Source of the DNA: CAZVTU01 sp964630295
Lineage (GTDB): Bacteria > Patescibacteriota > Minisyncoccia > Minisyncoccales > RBG-13-42-11
Direction of reading: 5' to 3'
Length of the DNA: 14,859 nt
Assembly: GCA_964630295.1 (NCBI GenBank)
Contig: CAZVTU010000013.1
Location: 1-14,859, forward strand
This document shows positions 13,397-14,859 of this stretch, piece after piece. The translations under genes and the position numbers were made by a program. The notes beneath the pieces were generated by a model that worked only from the letters and a program-made list of their open reading frames with translations, was not told where the DNA came from and searched no databases. Every line of letters starts with the position of its first letter. The stretch's first letter is position 1.

Positions 13397-14049
13397 GGGT
13401 TATAAGTGCGCTCTTCCTTCTTTTCTTTCCTCTTCCTATTTTAGGATTCTACCCCCAAGGAATAATCATAAATGAAATACTTCCTTCTCCCAAAGGTCCT
13501 GATGCAGAAAATGAATGGTTTGAAATTTTTAATCAGAATAATTTTCGAGTCAATCTCGGGGGTTGGCAAATTAGAGATATTAAAGGTAAGGTTAAGACTT
13601 ATAATTTTCCTGAAAACACATTTATTAATCCTCAAGAATTCTTAGTTCTTCAACGTCCCGTTACTAAAATTACATTAAACAATGAAGGAGATGGGTTGAA
13701 TTTAATTCAACCCGACGGAAAAATCATCGACTCGGTGAATTATCAAAAAGCTCCTCTTAACCAGTCTTTTAATCGCTTAAATTCTGGCTGGGAATGGAGT
13801 AGTATTTTAACTCCAGGAAAAAAGAACATTATTTCTTTTTTAGTTCAAAAAGAAGAAATGAAGAAAGAAAATTTAAAAGAGAAAAGAATGGCTACAATTG
13901 AAAAGTCCTTACCCTCTATTCAAAGTAAAATTAAACCTTCTTTTCTTTTTTTTATCGCTCTAATTGTAGCCATTTTTTCTGGAATAATAATTTTATTTCT
14001 TAAAAAGAAAATTGAAATAAATTATAATAAAAAATATGAGCGGTCATAG
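13381..14049 (+). CDS. Lamin-tail-domain (LTD) surface protein with C-terminal membrane anchor
   Basis: This 222-residue protein is predicted to be exported. Residues 1-22 look like a signal peptide (R6 followed by the hydrophobic ISALFLLFFPLPILG). A lamin-tail domain covers about 28-147, seen in IIINEILPSPKGPDAENEWFEIFN, in which N31, E32 and the NEWFE core are typical, then NLGGWQIRD, the F-x-L-V-L strand and DGLNLIQPDGKIIDSVNY. A charged linker and one transmembrane helix (about 187-207) end with a short basic tail. LTD proteins are common at the surface of such organisms and often accompany nucleases or act in adhesion; no catalytic residues are visible here. No Shine-Dalgarno sequence precedes the ATG; TATAAC at 13370-13375 could give a leaderless transcript. 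A TTG at 13390 is an alternative start. It overlaps yebC by 14 bases. Confidence 0.82.
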   Translation: MYNLSRVISALFLLFFPLPILGFYPQGIIINEILPSPKGPDAENEWFEIFNQNNFRVNLGGWQIRDIKGKVKTYNFPENTFINPQEFLVLQRPVTKITLNNEGDGLNLIQPDGKIIDSVNYQKAPLNQSFNRLNSGWEWSSILTPGKKNIISFLVQKEEMKKENLKEKRMATIEKSLPSIQSKIKPSFLFFIALIVAIFSGIIILFLKKKIEINYNKKYERS

Positions 14050-14767
14050 TCATTGGCATTCAATAAAATATCAGAAAACGGCTGCTGATGTAAAAAAAAG
14101 TAAGGCTTTCTCAAAAATTGCCCGAGAAATTACCATTGCCGCCAAAGAAGGAGGAGATCCAGAATTCAATTCGAAATTAAGGCTAGCGATTGAAAAAGCA
14201 AAATCAATTAATATGCCAGCTGAAAATATTGAACGGGCAATTAAGCGGGGAACTGGGGAATTAGCAGGAGCTAAATTAGAACCGGTCCTCTTTGAGGCTT
14301 ACGGCCCTGGCGGTATGGCAATTATCATTGAAGGAATTACCGATAACAAAAACCGGACTTTAGGAGAAATCAAACAAATTTTAAGTGAATATGGGGGGAA
14401 ATTGGCTAACGAGGGATCAGTAAAATGGTTATTTGAAAGAAAAGGGTGCTTAACTATAGACTTAGAAAATCAATCTGTCTCAGGTAAAACTAAAGAAGAA
14501 TTAGAATTAATTGCTATTGAAGCTGGAGCGGATGATATTTATTGGCAAGACAAATTTTTAGATATTTACACTAAACCCGAAGAATTAGAAAAGGTAAAGA
14601 AAAAAATTGAAGAAAAAGGGATTGAAATTGATTCGGCAACTTTAGATTGGGTGCCAAAAGAAAAAATATTATTAAATGAAGAAAAAAAATCAGATTGCCA
14701 AAAACTATTCGAAGCTTTAGATGAAAACGATTCTGTTCAAGAAATTTATTCAAATTTAAAACTATGA
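14036..14767 (+). CDS. yebC: YebC/PmpR family protein (TACO1-like)
   Basis: This 243-residue protein is a full-length member of the YebC family. It opens MSGHSHWHSIKYQKTAADVK and continues with SKAFSKIAREITIAAKEGG, the invariant N-terminal features. The middle carries AIKRGTGE and FEAYGPGG, then IIEGITDNKNRT and NEGSVKWLFERKG. Family members were described as transcription regulators and more recently as ribosome-associated factors that ease translation of difficult (proline-rich) stretches. The ATG lies inside the end of the lamin-tail gene, and the TGA overlaps the ruvC ATG (ATGA). The yebC-ruvC pairing is common in bacteria and supports both assignments. Confidence 0.97.
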   Translation: MSGHSHWHSIKYQKTAADVKKSKAFSKIAREITIAAKEGGDPEFNSKLRLAIEKAKSINMPAENIERAIKRGTGELAGAKLEPVLFEAYGPGGMAIIIEGITDNKNRTLGEIKQILSEYGGKLANEGSVKWLFERKGCLTIDLENQSVSGKTKEELELIAIEAGADDIYWQDKFLDIYTKPEELEKVKKKIEEKGIEIDSATLDWVPKEKILLNEEKKSDCQKLFEALDENDSVQEIYSNLKL

Positions 14768-14859
14768 TTATTTTAGGTATCGATCCGGGCACAGCTAGCA
14801 CCGGTTACGGAATTATTAAGAAAATCAGGAAGGGGAAATATAAGAATCGGAAGAAATTA
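14764..14859 (+). CDS. ruvC: Crossover junction endodeoxyribonuclease RuvC (5' part only)
   Basis: Only the first 32 codons are in the window; the gene runs off the right edge. The peptide MIILGIDPGTASTGYGIIKK is the signature RuvC N-terminus, with the first catalytic aspartate at D7. RuvC cuts Holliday junctions during recombination with RuvAB. The start overlaps the yebC stop by four bases, so the two are probably translationally coupled. Confidence 0.93.
   Translation, partial: MIILGIDPGTASTGYGIIKKIRKGKYKNRKKL

Noticed and set aside
1..14859. CRISPR array, insertion sequence, prophage or tRNA genes
   Set aside because: No regularly spaced repeats, transposase or integrase motifs, terminal inverted repeats with target duplications, or cloverleaf sequences were seen. 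Intergenic gaps are all under about 170 bases.

Overview
The window is a dense, AT-rich stretch of bacterial chromosome. It most likely comes from a Candidate Phyla Radiation (Patescibacteria) organism, probably Parcubacteria-like. That placement is an inference from gene style, not from a marker tree. The clues are a MurE-type ligase without the usual N-terminal uridine-binding domain, a PolA-type 5'-3' exonuclease that stands alone without a polymerase, a PilB-type ATPase with a reduced N-terminus, a small lamin-tail-domain surface protein, very short or overlapping gene junctions, and almost no recognisable Shine-Dalgarno sequences.

Layout from left to right. (1) 5-1231 (-) encodes a MurE-like ligase, divergent from uvrB (1352-3292, +) and rpsT (3297-3563, +). 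(2) holA (3560-4495, -) and mutM (4492-5370, -) converge on rpsT; the rpsT and holA stop codons overlap, and mutM and holA share an ATGA junction. (3) 5371-5468 is a short spacer packed with competing inverted repeats. (4) 5469-10388 (-) is a six-gene signalling island. In transcription order it encodes a stand-alone PocR sensory domain, a flavodoxin / six-helix membrane / coiled-coil fusion, a V4R-like sensory domain, a soluble PAS-PAS histidine kinase, and two single-domain response regulators. (5) polA-type exonuclease (10443-11399, -) and tsaE (11389-11850, -) lie upstream on the same strand. (6) pilB-type ATPase (11908-13215, +) is followed by a candidate structured small RNA on the opposite strand (about 13361 to 13229, -) with a near-consensus sigma-70 promoter. 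(7) A lamin-tail-domain protein (13381-14049, +), yebC (14036-14767, +) and the start of ruvC (14764 to the window end, +) overlap one another.

Most of the window is conserved housekeeping: nucleotide-excision and base-excision repair, the clamp-loader delta subunit, ribosomal protein S20, t6A synthesis, Holliday-junction resolution and peptidoglycan synthesis. Two things stand out. The first is the signalling island. It combines three different small-molecule or redox-type input modules with one kinase and two receivers, and none of its proteins has a DNA-binding or enzymatic output domain. It sits inside a run of replication and repair genes. The second is the compact RNA gene between pilB and the lamin-tail gene. 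It has a long closing stem, two inner hairpins, an intrinsic terminator and its own strong promoter, and I cannot assign it to any RNA family I know.
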